Source: Asterella californica (Eukaryota; Streptophyta; Marchantiopsida; Marchantiales; Aytoniaceae). From it: 64,000 nucleotides of DNA. The stretch covers positions 18,012,001-18,076,000 of the forward strand of contig JAYKYS010000004.1 in the NCBI GenBank assembly GCA_036924285.1, given 5' to 3'. The notes below the pieces were generated by a model. That model worked only from the letters and a program-made list of their open reading frames with translations, had not been told where the DNA came from and did no database searches. Position numbers and translations under genes: made by a program. The first letter of the stretch is position 1; each line of letters begins with the position of its first letter. This document shows, piece by piece, positions 1 to 11,416 of this stretch.

Positions 1-37
1 TCTTCCACCCAAGGAAGCAGCTACTACATCTTCTCTA

Positions 38-2410
38 TTGGAAACATCAGTCACTCTTCTGAAGCGATCCCCTTACAACTTCTTGCGAGATTTGTGGAAT
101 CAGAAGGCGGATGTAACCTTCCAACAGCTGTTGGATGACAACGCTGGTTATAGGAAGTTGTTACAATCCGTGCTTCGAGGATCGAGGAAGAGGAGAATAG
201 CTAAACTTCCCAAGAGCACCCCGATCCTAAGGATAGAGCATGAGGACTTGGGAGCCCCAGAACTTGATATGGAGATCCATGGCTGTCTTCTGAAGAAGGT
301 ACCCATTGATTATGGCTCCGGAGTTAACATCATGACTGAAGAAACGGCGCATGCCTTAGGCTTCACTGAGTTCTAGCCTACTCCGAGAATCCTCAGAATG
401 ACGGACCAGACCAGAAGACGACCTTTGGGGCAACTGAAAGATGTCTTGACGGTAATGGGAGTATCTTTTTACCTCACTTACATCATTTTGCGACCTGTAG
501 CTAGGGTTGGATATCAGGTGTTGATAGGAAGACCATGGCTGTATGCTGCAAATGTAAATACCGATTGGAGAAGACATCGTTTGAGATTTCTCAATCTTAC
601 ACCCAAGCCCGATGAGAAGACCAAGGTCTCGCTTCCTTGGATCAAGATTGGACATCAAGGTGAAACACCTTCTACGACAAAGGGGTACACTTCAGAAGAC
701 TCAGCTGCGTCTTCTGACATGGATGAGTGATACAATGAGTTTGTGGTGAATAACTTGTGTGCTACATGAGTAACAGAGATAGCGGAGGAAGTGATCTGTG
801 GGTACATTGAGTGCTACGAAGTTGCGGAAGAAGAGCTTCCAGAAGACGAAAGTATCGTCTTCCCTTCGAAAGACCTGACAGTTGGTCTTCCAGAAGACGA
901 AGATACCGTCTTCCCTTCGGAAGATCCGATAGTTGGTCTTCTAGAAGATGAATCTGAACCGGAAGAAGCTCCCAAACCGGAATACTTTGATGCCAGTGAG
1001 TACAGTCACACTGAAGGAATGGTAAACCCGGATGATCTTCAAGAAATGGAAGTTGCTCCTGGGAAGAAGCTGAAGCTTTCCAAGGTGATCGAGAGCCAAC
1101 AATTGGAAGACTTTTGAGAATTTCTGACGGAGTTCCAGGATGTCTTCGCATGGACCATAGAAGACATGAAGGGCATACCTCGAGAGTTGGGAGAGCATCG
1201 CATTGACTTGCTGGAGGGCATTGTTCCTACACGGCAGAGGCAGTATCGGCTCAACCCCAAGTACTCGCTTCTGGTGAAGGACCAGATCGACCAATACTTG
1301 AAGGTGGGAGTCATCTTCCCAGTGCTTAGTAGTGAGTGGGTAGCTCCTATCGTCATCGTGCCGAAGAAGCAGACATGGAAGATCTGAGTGTGTCAGAACT
1401 TCCGGAAGCTGAACTTGGTCACGAGAAAGGATCATCATCCTTTACCATTCACCGATTTTGTGTTAGACCAGGTAGCAGGACATGAGTTCTACAGCTTCCG
1501 GAAGAAGACAAGTCAGAAACTACTTTCACTACTGATTGGGACACATACGCATACAATCAAATGCCGTTTGGTTTATGCAACGCGTCCGCCACATTCTAGA
1601 GATTGATGATTACAATCTTCAAGGAGTATCTTCGCACTTTCATGGAGATCTTCTTGGATGATTTCTGTGTGTTTGGATCGAAAGAAGACCACCTGATATT
1701 TTTGAGGAAGTGCTTTTTGAAGTGTAGAGAACATCGTTTGGCTCTTCACCCTGAGAAGTGCTTCTTTGGTATGTCATAGAGAATTTTGCTAGGACATAAG
1801 ATTTCTGGAAGAGGTATAGAAGTCGACTGTGCTAAGGTGGAAGTCATCATGAAACTTCACCCACCTGCTAACCTGACTCAGTTGAGAAGCTTCCTGGGCA
1901 ACGTAGGATACTACAGGAGGTTTATTGACAGGTACGCAGAGGTAGCAGGAAGACTTACCAAGTTGTTGAAAAAGGACGAACCTTACATTTGGTCTTCTGA
2001 GCAGCAGGAAGCATTCGAAGAAATGAAGAGGCTTCTGTCGGAATCCCCTGTCTTAAGACCACCTGATTGGGAGAGAGTTCCATATTTATGTGGATGTTTC
2101 TGCTTTCGCCATAGGGGTGGTATTGAGTCAGAAAGATGAGAAGAAGAAGGATTATCCCATCTACTATGCGGGAAGACAACTCAGTGATGCAGAGAAGAAG
2201 TACTCTACAACTGAAAGGGAGTGTCCCGGCATGATTTACTCCTGTAGAAAGTTTAGGCACTATCTTCTAGCCAACCCGTTTGTCTTCTACGTGGATCATT
2301 TTTCTTTAAAACATCTTGTGAAGAAAGCAGATTTGTCGGATAGGATAGCTAGGTGGATTCTGCTACTCCAGGAATTTACTTACACAGTTGAGTACAGGCC
2401 TAGAAGATAG
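38..2410 (+). pseudogene. Degenerate Ty3/gypsy pol: protease, RT and RNase H
   Basis: This is the pol region of an LTR retrotransposon, broken by stops and at least two frameshifts. A retropepsin-like site (IDYGSGVNIM, where the usual DSG is DYG) lies near 305-335, followed by a GRPWLYAA block near 520-550. The RT begins near 1166 and its polymerase box reads FLDDFCVFG near 1650-1675, equivalent to the usual F/YVDD. RT continues with GHKISGRGIEVD and LRSFLGNVGYYRRF near 1795-1925. RNase H follows with DVSAFAIGVVLSQKDEKK near 2090 and ends near HVNADYLSKL at 2411-2440. Most blocks share one frame. Stops at 374, 1115 and 1385 interrupt conserved context, and the frame changes around 1600-1790 and 2090-2140. 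No integrase (HHCC or DDE) follows; LTR-like DNA begins within about 200 bp. The 5' part (gag) lies outside the window. Family assignment is secure; activity is not possible. Confidence 0.9.
836..985 (+). repeat. 51-bp tandem repeat encoding 17-residue acidic repeats in gypsy pol
   Basis: Units start at 836, 887 and 938, giving an exact 51-bp period; the third unit is partial and diverged. Each encodes a variant of LPEDExxVFPSxDxxVG, so the repeat keeps the reading frame. It lies between the protease and RT blocks. It carries paired CTTCC and GAAGAC words, the same composition as the 56.5-62.2 kb domain. Confidence 0.85.
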
Positions 2411-2578
2411 CATGTTAACGCTGACTATCTATCCAAATTGGAGACGGAACGACGAGAAGATGAAGTGGAAGACGAGTTCCCTGACGAGATAGAAGGGATG
2501 GATGTCGTGTCGTGGACCGGCTCCTACTTGAAATTCAGACTTCGATGCTTGTCGCTCCAAAGACACTCATGGGAAAAG

Positions 2579-2910
2579 CAAGCTAGGCCTCAGCTTACGA
2601 GCTTTTGGCACAATTTAGGATCTCCACTTTCATCGCATCAGTGGATAGAGCTCTTTGTCAGCACTCCATAGGCACTCCGTCTACTTCGTTTGGATGCCTA
2701 ATGGAGAAGTTACAAGACTCGTAAGATGGGGAAGACAAGCTAGGTCCCAGCTTACGGACTTTTGGCACAATTTTGAATCTCCACTTTCATCGCATCTGTG
2801 GGTAGAGCTCGTTGTCGGCTTTCCATGAGCATCTTGTCTATTTCATTTAGACGCTTAGTGGAGAAGCTACGCGACTCGAAAGAAGAGAAAATCAAGCTAG
2901 GCTCTAGTTT
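2579..2910 (+). repeat. 157-bp tandem repeat at the start of a gypsy LTR-like block
   Basis: The landmark CAAGCTAGG occurs at 2579, 2736 and 2893, exactly 157 bp apart. The first two units share a long similar body (cttttggcacaattt, ctccactttcatcgcatc, tggagaagc/tt). The third unit runs into the LTR-like block that follows. Single-copy versions of this unit can be recognised near 63,160-63,250 and, inverted, near 39,050-39,130, so the duplication is local to this copy. Confidence 0.8.
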
Positions 2911-3950
2911 ACTCTGCTGACTGGGTATTTGCAGCTCCAAGCGCTATACTAAGGACGCAAGGGGTCTGCTTCCTCATTATTGAAGAAAACTTGTACGTAC
3001 AAAGACTGACGTAAGGGGGCAGCTTAAGGAGCCAGCTTGTTTTTGCGACTTGTCGGTGGACGGTTTGAGGATTTGGGAAGTCCAATATACGCGCGCAAGG
3101 TGTCATTGGGCTCAGATCTGTGTAGGCTACGCAAGGATTAAGACGGTTCGTGAAGAGACGAATTCAGGGATGTGTTCTGAGAGAAATTGAGACTCGGGAA
3201 GATTTGAGAGCTTCAGTGACCTGTGAAGAAGAGTTGGACCGTTCGAGCCGTTCGAGCCGTTCTGGAGTCCAAACTTGTTGTCCTTGGATCCATCGGGATC
3301 AGAACAACGAGTTCTTCAGGAAATTGACGACGATACGAAGTTTCATCAGGCGGTTTGAAAGTTCTGAGTGAAATTGACTCGCAGGAAAATGCTTACATCA
3401 GATTTTCATTCGTCTAAGATCTGAGATTAGGTTGTTCTTCACGATCGATGAGCTAAGCTCTTCGTTCTTGGCGCCTACGCGATCAGGGAGTTTTCATCTA
3501 CGCATAGGAGAAGACCATGTGTGGATTGGATTGTTGGTTTGGGTGTAGTGAGCGATTTTGAGCCACAGAGAGTTGAATTATAGCAGTTTTTTGTGACCTG
3601 CGACTAATGGTTTGTTTGGAGTCTCGTTGGGTTCAGGGTAGCTAGATCTACCTACCAGAGAAAATAGATATCAGATCAGACGATCTGTTTGAGCGGTGTG
3701 TGCGGTTTTAAGCCGCATGGAGGAAAAGTTTGGTCACTTGTAACCAAAAATCAGAGATATCTCGGCTGTTGGGAGTCGGATCTGAAAGTTTTCTGGGCCA
3801 ACAGAGTCAAGGAAAAAGATCGTATCGACATCTAAAGACCGTTTGGCGAAAAAAGAAAGTTCTCAAATAGGTCTTTTTTTGATTTTTTCGTTATGGATTT
3901 TATCCTTTTGAGTTCGTTAGAGTTTTGGTTGGTTATGTACAGCTTGTGAT
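2886..3950 (+). repeat. Gypsy LTR-like block, copy A
   Basis: This non-coding block downstream of the gypsy pol shares an ordered set of landmarks with 63,240-63,680 (same strand) and 38,040-39,060 (inverted). The landmarks are CAAGCTAG, TGGGTATTTG, GCTATACTAAGG, then GATCAGACGATC near 3675, GGAGATATCTCGG-like words near 3750, and AAGACCGTTTGG near 3837. Sequence identity is moderate, so the copies are old. Exact TG...CA ends and target duplications could not be fixed. A short GTTCGAGCC triplication sits at about 3240-3265. Confidence 0.65.
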
Positions 3951-4920
3951 AGCTAGCTTTAGCCAAGAGCTTGTACATGGATGTTGTTTGGACTTGGGTT
4001 TGAATCGTGTAATGCTGATGCAGCTCTTTTTGTTAGCAAAGGGAAGTTTCTCTTGCTTTGAGCTACGCATCGATGGTTTTGGGTCTGGGTTGTGATTCAG
4101 GGGTTCGTTTTAGAGGATTTTGAAGCAGATTACAGACCGCTCTGGACTGTTTCTTAGTTTTGTGTTCTTAAGGAGAAAGAACTGGCAGTGTATGTACATT
4201 GAGAGTTGGTATAAATTGCGACGTTCGTTTTCGTAAGTGTATGTCTCTTTCTTGTCTCTGTTCAGCATATTACATCTCCACAGCCAGGAACCTCGCATTT
4301 TCCTGGACATCTTTCACGCAAAATCCGACACGATAATGAGAGTAGACACTACTATGTTCAGTGATTTGGATTATACTAATGATTTACATGAAATCTGAAC
4401 GGATTCATTTAGAACCTACGGATGAAGCAGGACTTAGCACTGTTGGTGATGTCGAGCCGTCAGTTCCAGAGAGTCAAATAGCCAATGATTCAGTTGAGAA
4501 TCCTCAATCTGTACCAAATTCTTTGGTTGATAACTTTTTGAGCTGATAATTTGTAACATTTTATTTGATATTCTCAGCAATGAGTTCTTTTAGGATTTTG
4601 TGATTATTATTTCAACCTGGGACCATCAGTATCTTATTGAATGATTGAAACTATGATATTTGAAAAAAAAGTAGTGTGCATTTGTAAAAAATAAATATCA
4701 GATATCAAAAATATGATGTTTTGAGAATCTGTTACGAATATTTCTTCTTGAAAATAAAAAGAAAATTGAGTAAAAGAACTCATTAGCGAATACCTGGTTG
4801 TTATTAGAGGATGTTCCCCTCTGTTGGAAATACATAAGTTTTACGTCTATTCCTGAAAATTCTTCTGTCGATGCAAGTAAAGCCGTAAAGGCTAAGTTTG
4901 AGCGTCCCTAATGTTTGTCC
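3951..4920. other. Gene-free AT-rich stretch
   Basis: No ORF with recognisable similarity, no RNA gene and no clear repeat was seen. The stretch may include the 3' part of the gypsy LTR-like block, since T-rich sequence continues past 3,950, but no end could be defined. Confidence 0.4.
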
Positions 4921-4984
4921 CTTTTTCTGCAATGTGCAAACATTCGGTCAATATTGACCGAATGTGCAAACATTGCAGAAAAAG
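4921..4984. repeat. 64-bp near-perfect palindrome
   Basis: Two 32-base arms meet at 4952/4953 (centre CGGTCAAT/ATTGACCG). The outer 12 and inner 12 bases of each arm are perfect reverse complements. The middle 8 bases of each arm are instead in direct orientation, because the near-palindromic word AATGTGCAAACATT occurs once per arm the same way round. Folded single strands would form a long cruciform with a small internal bulge. No flanking target duplication was recognised. Confidence 0.9.
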
Positions 4985-7836
4985 TTTAATCCAGAAGTAA
5001 TCTGGACTATAGACTTATGGGCACGACCGGTTACCGCCGCAACCATAAATTCTTTACAGACAATCTCCATAAGTTTACAGCCAGGTAACTATAAAAAGTT
5101 GTATGGCGCGACTGTAACCTTTTACGGTCAATGTTTGAGACCCCCTACGAATTTAAGCGAGCGACAAATAAACGCGTTGGCAAGTGAAAACAGAGAAAAT
5201 ATATATATATATATATGCAACATGAACTTCTGGGGAACTTCTTTGCGCTTGGTGTTATCGAAAAAACATAATTGTTTAAAAAAATTCTATATCAAACTCA
5301 CAAGAAAAACCAGAATTATTTTTAAATTTTCAGTATTAGATGAACCTATAAATAAGAGACGATCCAAAGATAATGCATAAGGGAACCGCTAAAAGACGCT
5401 GGTATCAGACTACATATCCGGGAGGGGAGATTGCTCATTAATTTATCATACTTTACTAAAAGTTTTAGTACTTAACTTTTCTTTTATATCATTAAACCAT
5501 TGCATATTACCCTCCTCCATCAAAAGATAAAGGAGGTGAAATATGCAAGGAAATTAGACTTTTATACATTGAAAACGTTCATGTATATACAAAGTGCTAG
5601 GATAGAGTTTCCGGATTTTTAGTGAAATTGCAGGAGATAGTAAGTAGTTCTTCTTTTATGTAAATTGAGTTTATATTCTTCATACGTTCCTTTATCAACG
5701 AAAACTATGCTTGTAATGGAAATGCAAAGTTATGCAATAGTGATTTATCTGGATTTTCCAGGTTTCCATGTTAAGAAAGGAAGAGTCCGTCCTTCTCTAT
5801 TCTTAATCGTCTTCTTTAATACGACAAAATAAATTACACGACAATAAATTCCCTTCTTCCTTTCCGTCTTTCAGATTTATTGTTCTGGTATCTTTGGTCA
5901 CTGTAATCGAGAATTTCACGAGACTTTAATCGTGGATTCGATCTGACAGAGAAGATTTTACGTTTAGAATTAAGCTTGCTAAAAAGGAGAAAAAAACAAC
6001 TAAACTTGCTAGGTGCGAAGGGATTTAGTTTATTAGCCGGATGAGAAGAAATACATTCTATATGCTTGTTACGCTCGACTTGTCGTTATACGGCAGAGGG
6101 GACGAGTTCGGTAGCGGATTGGGGAGATGTAGGAAATGCACTCTCTTGCTTGCTTTGCCTCGACGAGGAGCCTGGAGGTAGCCAATGCAGTCCAGTACAG
6201 AACCGTACAGATGTAGGTGTGACCTTTGCCGACTTCTCTGAGTGTGCGTGTGTGTGTGCCGAGCTGTCTAGGCACAAACGGCACAGTGGAAGAGTAGTGG
6301 AGGGGACTGAAGAAGGGAGAGGTGCTGATTCGTGCGAACTTATGAATGGGTGGATGGATCTTACTTACTTTACTGTATCGTCAAAGTGCCTGTCTTGGTT
6401 AGGGCCGATCCAATCCAGTGTGCATTGATAATGATTATCATTGTTCTGATTTTGATTCTCGTCTGTCTCCCTCGATATGTTCGGGGCAGAAAACGCCCTT
6501 CAAGTCTTCTGGGGAACGCATGAGTGAGGTATGATCTGACCAGACCAGACGAGCATGTGCGTGCTGGAACCGTATCTTCAGTGCGCACAGGAGCTTCATG
6601 GCGAAATTACGACGGCATTGGCTCCCTTGCCCTTGTTGGCCGATGCCTGCAGCCAGCAGACTGACATGTTGCTGAAATGACTTCGGAAATTCAGTCCACA
6701 AGCGAAGACTTGCAACGTCGCTTCATGTATCAGGGACATTAGAATGATGGTACGGCTGGACCAGGACCCAAGTTACTATTCGAGACACGGTGGATATGTG
6801 AGAATCTTTCGCCATAAACTTCGCACGAACAGCCGATTCCATTTCCGTTCGCTACGATGGTACAAATCTCTTGAAGAGAGGCTGGATAAGAGCTGGGATG
6901 ATTATTAAACGGATTTATTATAACCCTAGAAAGCCAGAAACGAACAGATGCTCGTTCAGCTTGAACCGATGGAACTGAGAAGAGAGCTGACATCTGAAGA
7001 AGGAGAAGTCATATATTCTTTGTATATTCAGTTCCTTTCTGAAATTTTGACAGGTCTGTTCACGTACATTCTGTAGAAATACGTTTCAAGCGAGCATTTT
7101 CGACTTTGCAGTAACGACAGTGTATATTACGATATACGACGAAAGGTACATGAAAATGTTGTTTTCGTCTCACAAAAAAACTGCAGAACTAAGAGCTACG
7201 TTCCCTTCCTCGAGTCTATATTTCACTGGACTGTCTTTCTTCTGCCTCGGCCTGAGCTACAGCTCCTTCCATGAGCTCTATAGACCGCAATCCTCGACGA
7301 GCGAAAAGACAGCGATTCTAGTGTTCCTATTGATTTTGAGCTTAGGGACCTACTGCTGTATCGACGGTATTCTATGCTACGTTCAGCCCTTTACGTTACG
7401 CTTGGAGTGAGCACCTACGTGCTGCTGCTACAAGGCTCGGTCTAACATATAGAGCTGGGAGAAACAGGTTCTACAGAACCTCTTGAATAAATAAGTGGAT
7501 CATGACCACGAGGTGCCCAACTGCCTCTCCGGATAAAAGACTAGTATCTATGTGGTAATACCCTTCAGAGATATGGTACAAAGCTTGATAAGCGAACTCT
7601 TCATTCATGCAGCCACTACCTTTCTCATGTGTTCCGGGCTGTATGTGTACAATTTCTCTCGCGAGTGAGTGCGTGAGTGACTGACCCACCCACCACCCAT
7701 CGTCGAAGCGATCGAGATAGGAGAGCCTGTCAAGAAAATATAATAAGAGTGGCGTCTTACATGCCGTCGCTCGACGCTCAGAACAATCATTATCATGATC
7801 GTGTGTTCATGTCAGAATGATAAACCACCGATTCTA
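4985..7836. other. Non-coding stretch between palindrome and receptor kinase
   Basis: The stretch is AT-rich to about 6,050 and more mixed beyond. An (AT)9 microsatellite lies at 5199-5216. The part nearest 7,836 is presumably 3' untranslated and terminator sequence of the minus-strand kinase gene. A reverse-strand AATAAA is present near 6,910-6,916, but it is too far from the stop to call with confidence. A 96-codon ORF at 7120-7410 (+) has two hydrophobic segments but no other support. Confidence 0.5.
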
Positions 7837-10800
7837 CTACAGGAAACGCGATCGAAAACTGGACTCGTTGCTCGCATTCTTTCGCCGCGGCTGAGCTTCA
7901 GACAGCATGGTGACCACGTCTCTCATCGACGGGCGATCTTTCGGGAGCCGGCTCGTGCACAAGAGCGCGATCCGCAGAACCAAAATCATCTCCTCCTGCA
8001 CAGAATAACAACCCGAGCCCACGTCTGGATCCAAAACCTCCAGCAGTCCCTCCTTCGACTGCATCTTCCGCGTCACCCACTCCACAATGTTCACCGATTC
8101 GCCGAAGTCTGATGTCTCCACAGGTTGCCTTCCGGTTAGCAGCTCCAGCAGAACCACTCCTAGACTGTAGATGTCGCTCTTCTCGTCCACTTTCAAGGTG
8201 TAGGCGTATTCTGCCATAGAGAAAGAGAAATGGAAAGTTCCGAAATCTGTTAGTACTACTCCATTCAGGTGGCCATCTCAGGACCGAGAGAGCGGAAAAG
8301 AGAAGCTGAACATGAGAACACTGTAAGAAGTCACAATCAAAGCCCAGTGACGACATATCCACGTCAGTCGTCACTATGATCAATCCCTAGAGGAGGGAGG
8401 GCCCACATGAATGAGTAGTAGCTGCCTCAGGATGTAAGATCTAAGAAGGGGCTTTGGAAACGAAACTCTTCGAAAGTTGTCAAATCATCATGCGATTCTT
8501 ACTCGCACTCAACAAAAGCCGGGATCCGAAACTGATCATGGGCCCATCTTGAGTGAAAAGTAGGGCAATCTAATTGGAAACGGAAACGGGAAGGCTTTAT
8601 CCAAACCAAGAGAACTTGGACAACTGCCGGAGTGTGGACAGTGAGATCGTCTCTCATGATTCAGGAGACTACCAACAGCTCGAGACACTTTCACAGAAGT
8701 CGCTTGGCTCACCTGGCGCGATGTAGCCATAGGATCCCGCCACCAGCGACATCGACTGGTTACTCTCGAAGAGCTTGGCCAGCCCGAAATCTGCGACGCG
8801 CGCCTCCATGTTTGTATCGAGAAGTATGTTGTTCGATTTTACGTCCCGATGTACGATGGGAGGGCAACAATCGTGGTGCAAGTACGCGAGGCCTTGCGCA
8901 ACACCCATAGCAACGTTGAACCGGGTCAACCAGTCAGCTAGGATATTCACCTTCTTTCCATCACGCTTGGCTGTGTTCTTCCACCCATGCAGAAGCTCTC
9001 CTAAACTACCATTCGGCATGTACTCATAGATCAAGAGATTCGTCTCATGGTTAGAGCAGAACCCCAGAAGCCTGACGATGTTGCGATGGCGAATACTCCC
9101 GAGTAGGTCGACCTCCGCTGAAAATCCTTGATCCTTACCCAAGTGAACTTCGGGTTTGCGACTGCCCCACAGCCGCTTGACTGCAACGATGTCCCCGCCA
9201 GGAAACTCTCCCTTGTAGACCGTTCCGGCTCCACCCATACCAATGATGTTGCTTTCTTTGAGACATTCGACCACCTCATCGGCAGTGAAGTTGAGCCTCT
9301 GGAAGGTCGTTAGAGTCCATGGCCACTCTGTCGGCGTCGAAGTGCCTCCTTTGAGAACTCGGCGAATCTGCCAGTGGTATTGTTTGTAGAAACAGCAGAT
9401 ACCGACGACTAGAACTCCTAAAGCCACAAGAAATATACCGGCGATCATGAAGGCCACGGCTCCCCCGTTCTTCCCTTTCTTGCCTCCGCTTTCGTCACCG
9501 GTGCATTCTCGCAAGACCTTTTGCCCACACAGAGCTGGGTTGCCAATGAACGAACTAGCATTTAGGAACTGGAAAACACCAGAAGTTGGAACTGGCCCTT
9601 CGAGATTATTGTACGAAACATTCAAGGCATCCAAAGTTGATAGGTTCTGCAGCGTGGTTGGAATCTCCCCTTCGAGCTCATTTCTCGAGAGGTCTAACGA
9701 GGCCAAGTCCATCATGTTCCCAAATATTGAAGGAATCTCTCCAGAAAGCCTGTTGTTGCTCAGGTTCAGAGTGACAAGCCTTGAGCAATTGGCGAGTGAC
9801 GGTGGTATGTCTCCAGTGAAACCATTGCCCGACAGGTCAAGCACACCAAGGGAAGAAACATTTCCAAACTGAGGAGGAATATCACCGTACAGAGCGTTTC
9901 CTGCTGCGTAAAACTCCTGCAAATTGTAGAAAGTCCATACCGCCTCACTAGACGGGAAGGTCCCCTTAATGCGGTTGGAAGAGAGGTCGATAAAAGTAAG
10001 CTCCGAAGCACTAACTATATCCGCTGGAAGACTACCGTTTAATTCGTTGTTCGACAAGTCGAGAAATGCCAAGTAAGGAAGAAAACCAAATCCTGGTGGA
10101 ATGGGACCTGTCAATTGGTTATTCTGCATCCTCACTCGATACAAGCTCGGGCAACTGGCAAGACCAGCTGGCAACGAACCTGTGAAAGCATTGTTAAACA
10201 GAATCAACCTCCAAAGTGCACCAGACTTACATAATTCAGGAGGAATGTCTCCGCTCAGCTGGTTAGAAGAGACATCTAGATGGCCAAGACTGGAACCCAG
10301 GCCAAGTTGTTGCGGCAAGCTTCCGCTGAGAGAGTTATTCCACAGGAGCAGAGTAAGAAGATGTGGAAAGTCTCCGAAACTAGAAGGGACGCTACCTGTG
10401 AGATTGTTTCCCCACAGACTCAGGAGTCTGACCTGCTTCAAGTTGCCCAACTCGGCCGGTATGGACCCGCTCAAACTGTTGTTGGATAAATCGATGCTCC
10501 AAATGGAGGACAAATTTCCTATTTCAGATGGTATGGACCCTGAAAGCTGGTTGTCGAAAAGGAAGAGGGAATTAAGCTTAGAAAGCATACCCAGCTCACG
10601 CGGTATCGGACCTACGACGTTTGCCCACGAAAAATCCAAGTAGCTCAGCTCTCTGAGATTACCAAGCTCTGGTGGAAGCTCAGTGGTGAAAAGATTGTAT
10701 CCCATCTCCAGCCAAGTCAGTGCGGTGAGGTTCCCGATTGCAGAAGGTATTGCGCCCGTTAGCTTGTTGCCTGCAAGGTTAAGGAACACCAGCTTCTCCA

Positions 10801-11416
10801 AATTCCAGTAACTAGACGGAATTTCCTCGTGGAACGCATTGCCTCCCAAGTGCAGATAGACGAGCTCCGTCATTTGACCAACCTCTTCCGGCAGAGCACC
10901 ACTGTACAGGTTGTCATAAACATCTAACTTCTGCAGGTTCTTCAAGGCTGATATTCCTACGGGGAAGCTCCCATTCAAATAGTTCGAGGTGAGATTGAGG
11001 AACGTCAGCTGGGTCAGGTTAATTATACTCGGAGGTATCTGTCCAGTTAGACCATTATTATTCAGATCCAGAACCTGAAGGTCGGTGAGGAGTCCTACTT
11101 CCTTCGGAATTGAACCAGAGAGATTCTTGTTTGAAAGGTCTAAACCGATGACAATGCTGGATTCATTATCAGACGCCGACACTTGACTACACGTGACGCC
11201 TGTCCAGGCACATGGCGACGAGTCTGTTGGCACCCAATCCTTGAGTTGGCCAATGGAGTCTCCCAAACCTTCCTTGATGAGTATGAGACTGGCCACCACC
11301 TCCGAAGAGGCCAAGCATGTCACACACGGAGCCTTCACAAACAGAATGAAGGTGAGTACGAGGAGCGTCTCTACAGCTTTCAGCACGCGCTGTCGAACAC
11401 TCGTAGACGGAGACAT
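7837..11416 (-). CDS. TDR: LRR receptor-like kinase, subfamily XI, TDR/PXY type
   Basis: This is a plasma-membrane receptor serine/threonine kinase; by family, TDR/PXY-type receptors bind CLE (TDIF-type) peptides and control meristem or vascular cell proliferation. Two exons are inferred: 11416-8713 and 8210-7837, joined across a 502-bp GT-AG intron after YGYIAP, giving 1025 aa. The order is signal peptide (about 1-36), an LRR N-terminal cap with Cys69 and Cys76, about 21-22 plant-type LRRs (88-612), a C-terminal cap (Cys630, Cys637), a transmembrane helix (653-676), then the kinase. Kinase landmarks are the P-loop GMGGAGTV (726-733), Lys747, HRD (856-858, RD type) and DFG (876-878), so it should be active. 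The juxtakinase [15 protein letters not shown] matches the PXY/TDR clade better than MIK1, and the intron position is characteristic of subfamily XI. The clade call, and hence the symbol, is by recall only. No stops or frameshifts were seen. The start is the first ATG, placing the hydrophobic leader at the N-terminus. Confidence 0.93.
8211..8712 (-). other. Intron of the TDR/PXY-like kinase gene
   Basis: On the minus strand the donor reads CCAG|GTGAGC (donor at 8712-8711) and the acceptor reads GGCAG|AATACG (exon 2 starts at 8210). It is a phase 1 intron that rebuilds a Glu codon, giving the conserved YIAPEYAYT. The 5' part remains open for about 15 codons beyond the donor, but those residues do not look like kinase. 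Confidence 0.92.

Noticed and set aside
6066..6428. 120-codon plus-strand ORF
   Set aside because: No domain or composition expected of a gene, two overlapping reverse ORFs of similar size, and position consistent with non-coding flank.
7120..7410. 96-codon ORF with two hydrophobic segments, possible small membrane protein
   Set aside because: No homologue recognised and it lies in the probable 3' flank of the kinase gene; hydrophobic runs alone are weak evidence.
8669..8712. Unspliced C-terminus of the kinase exon 1 reading frame
   Set aside because: The frame runs past the GT donor into non-kinase residues; splicing to 8210 restores the conserved APEYAYT and the rest of the kinase domain.
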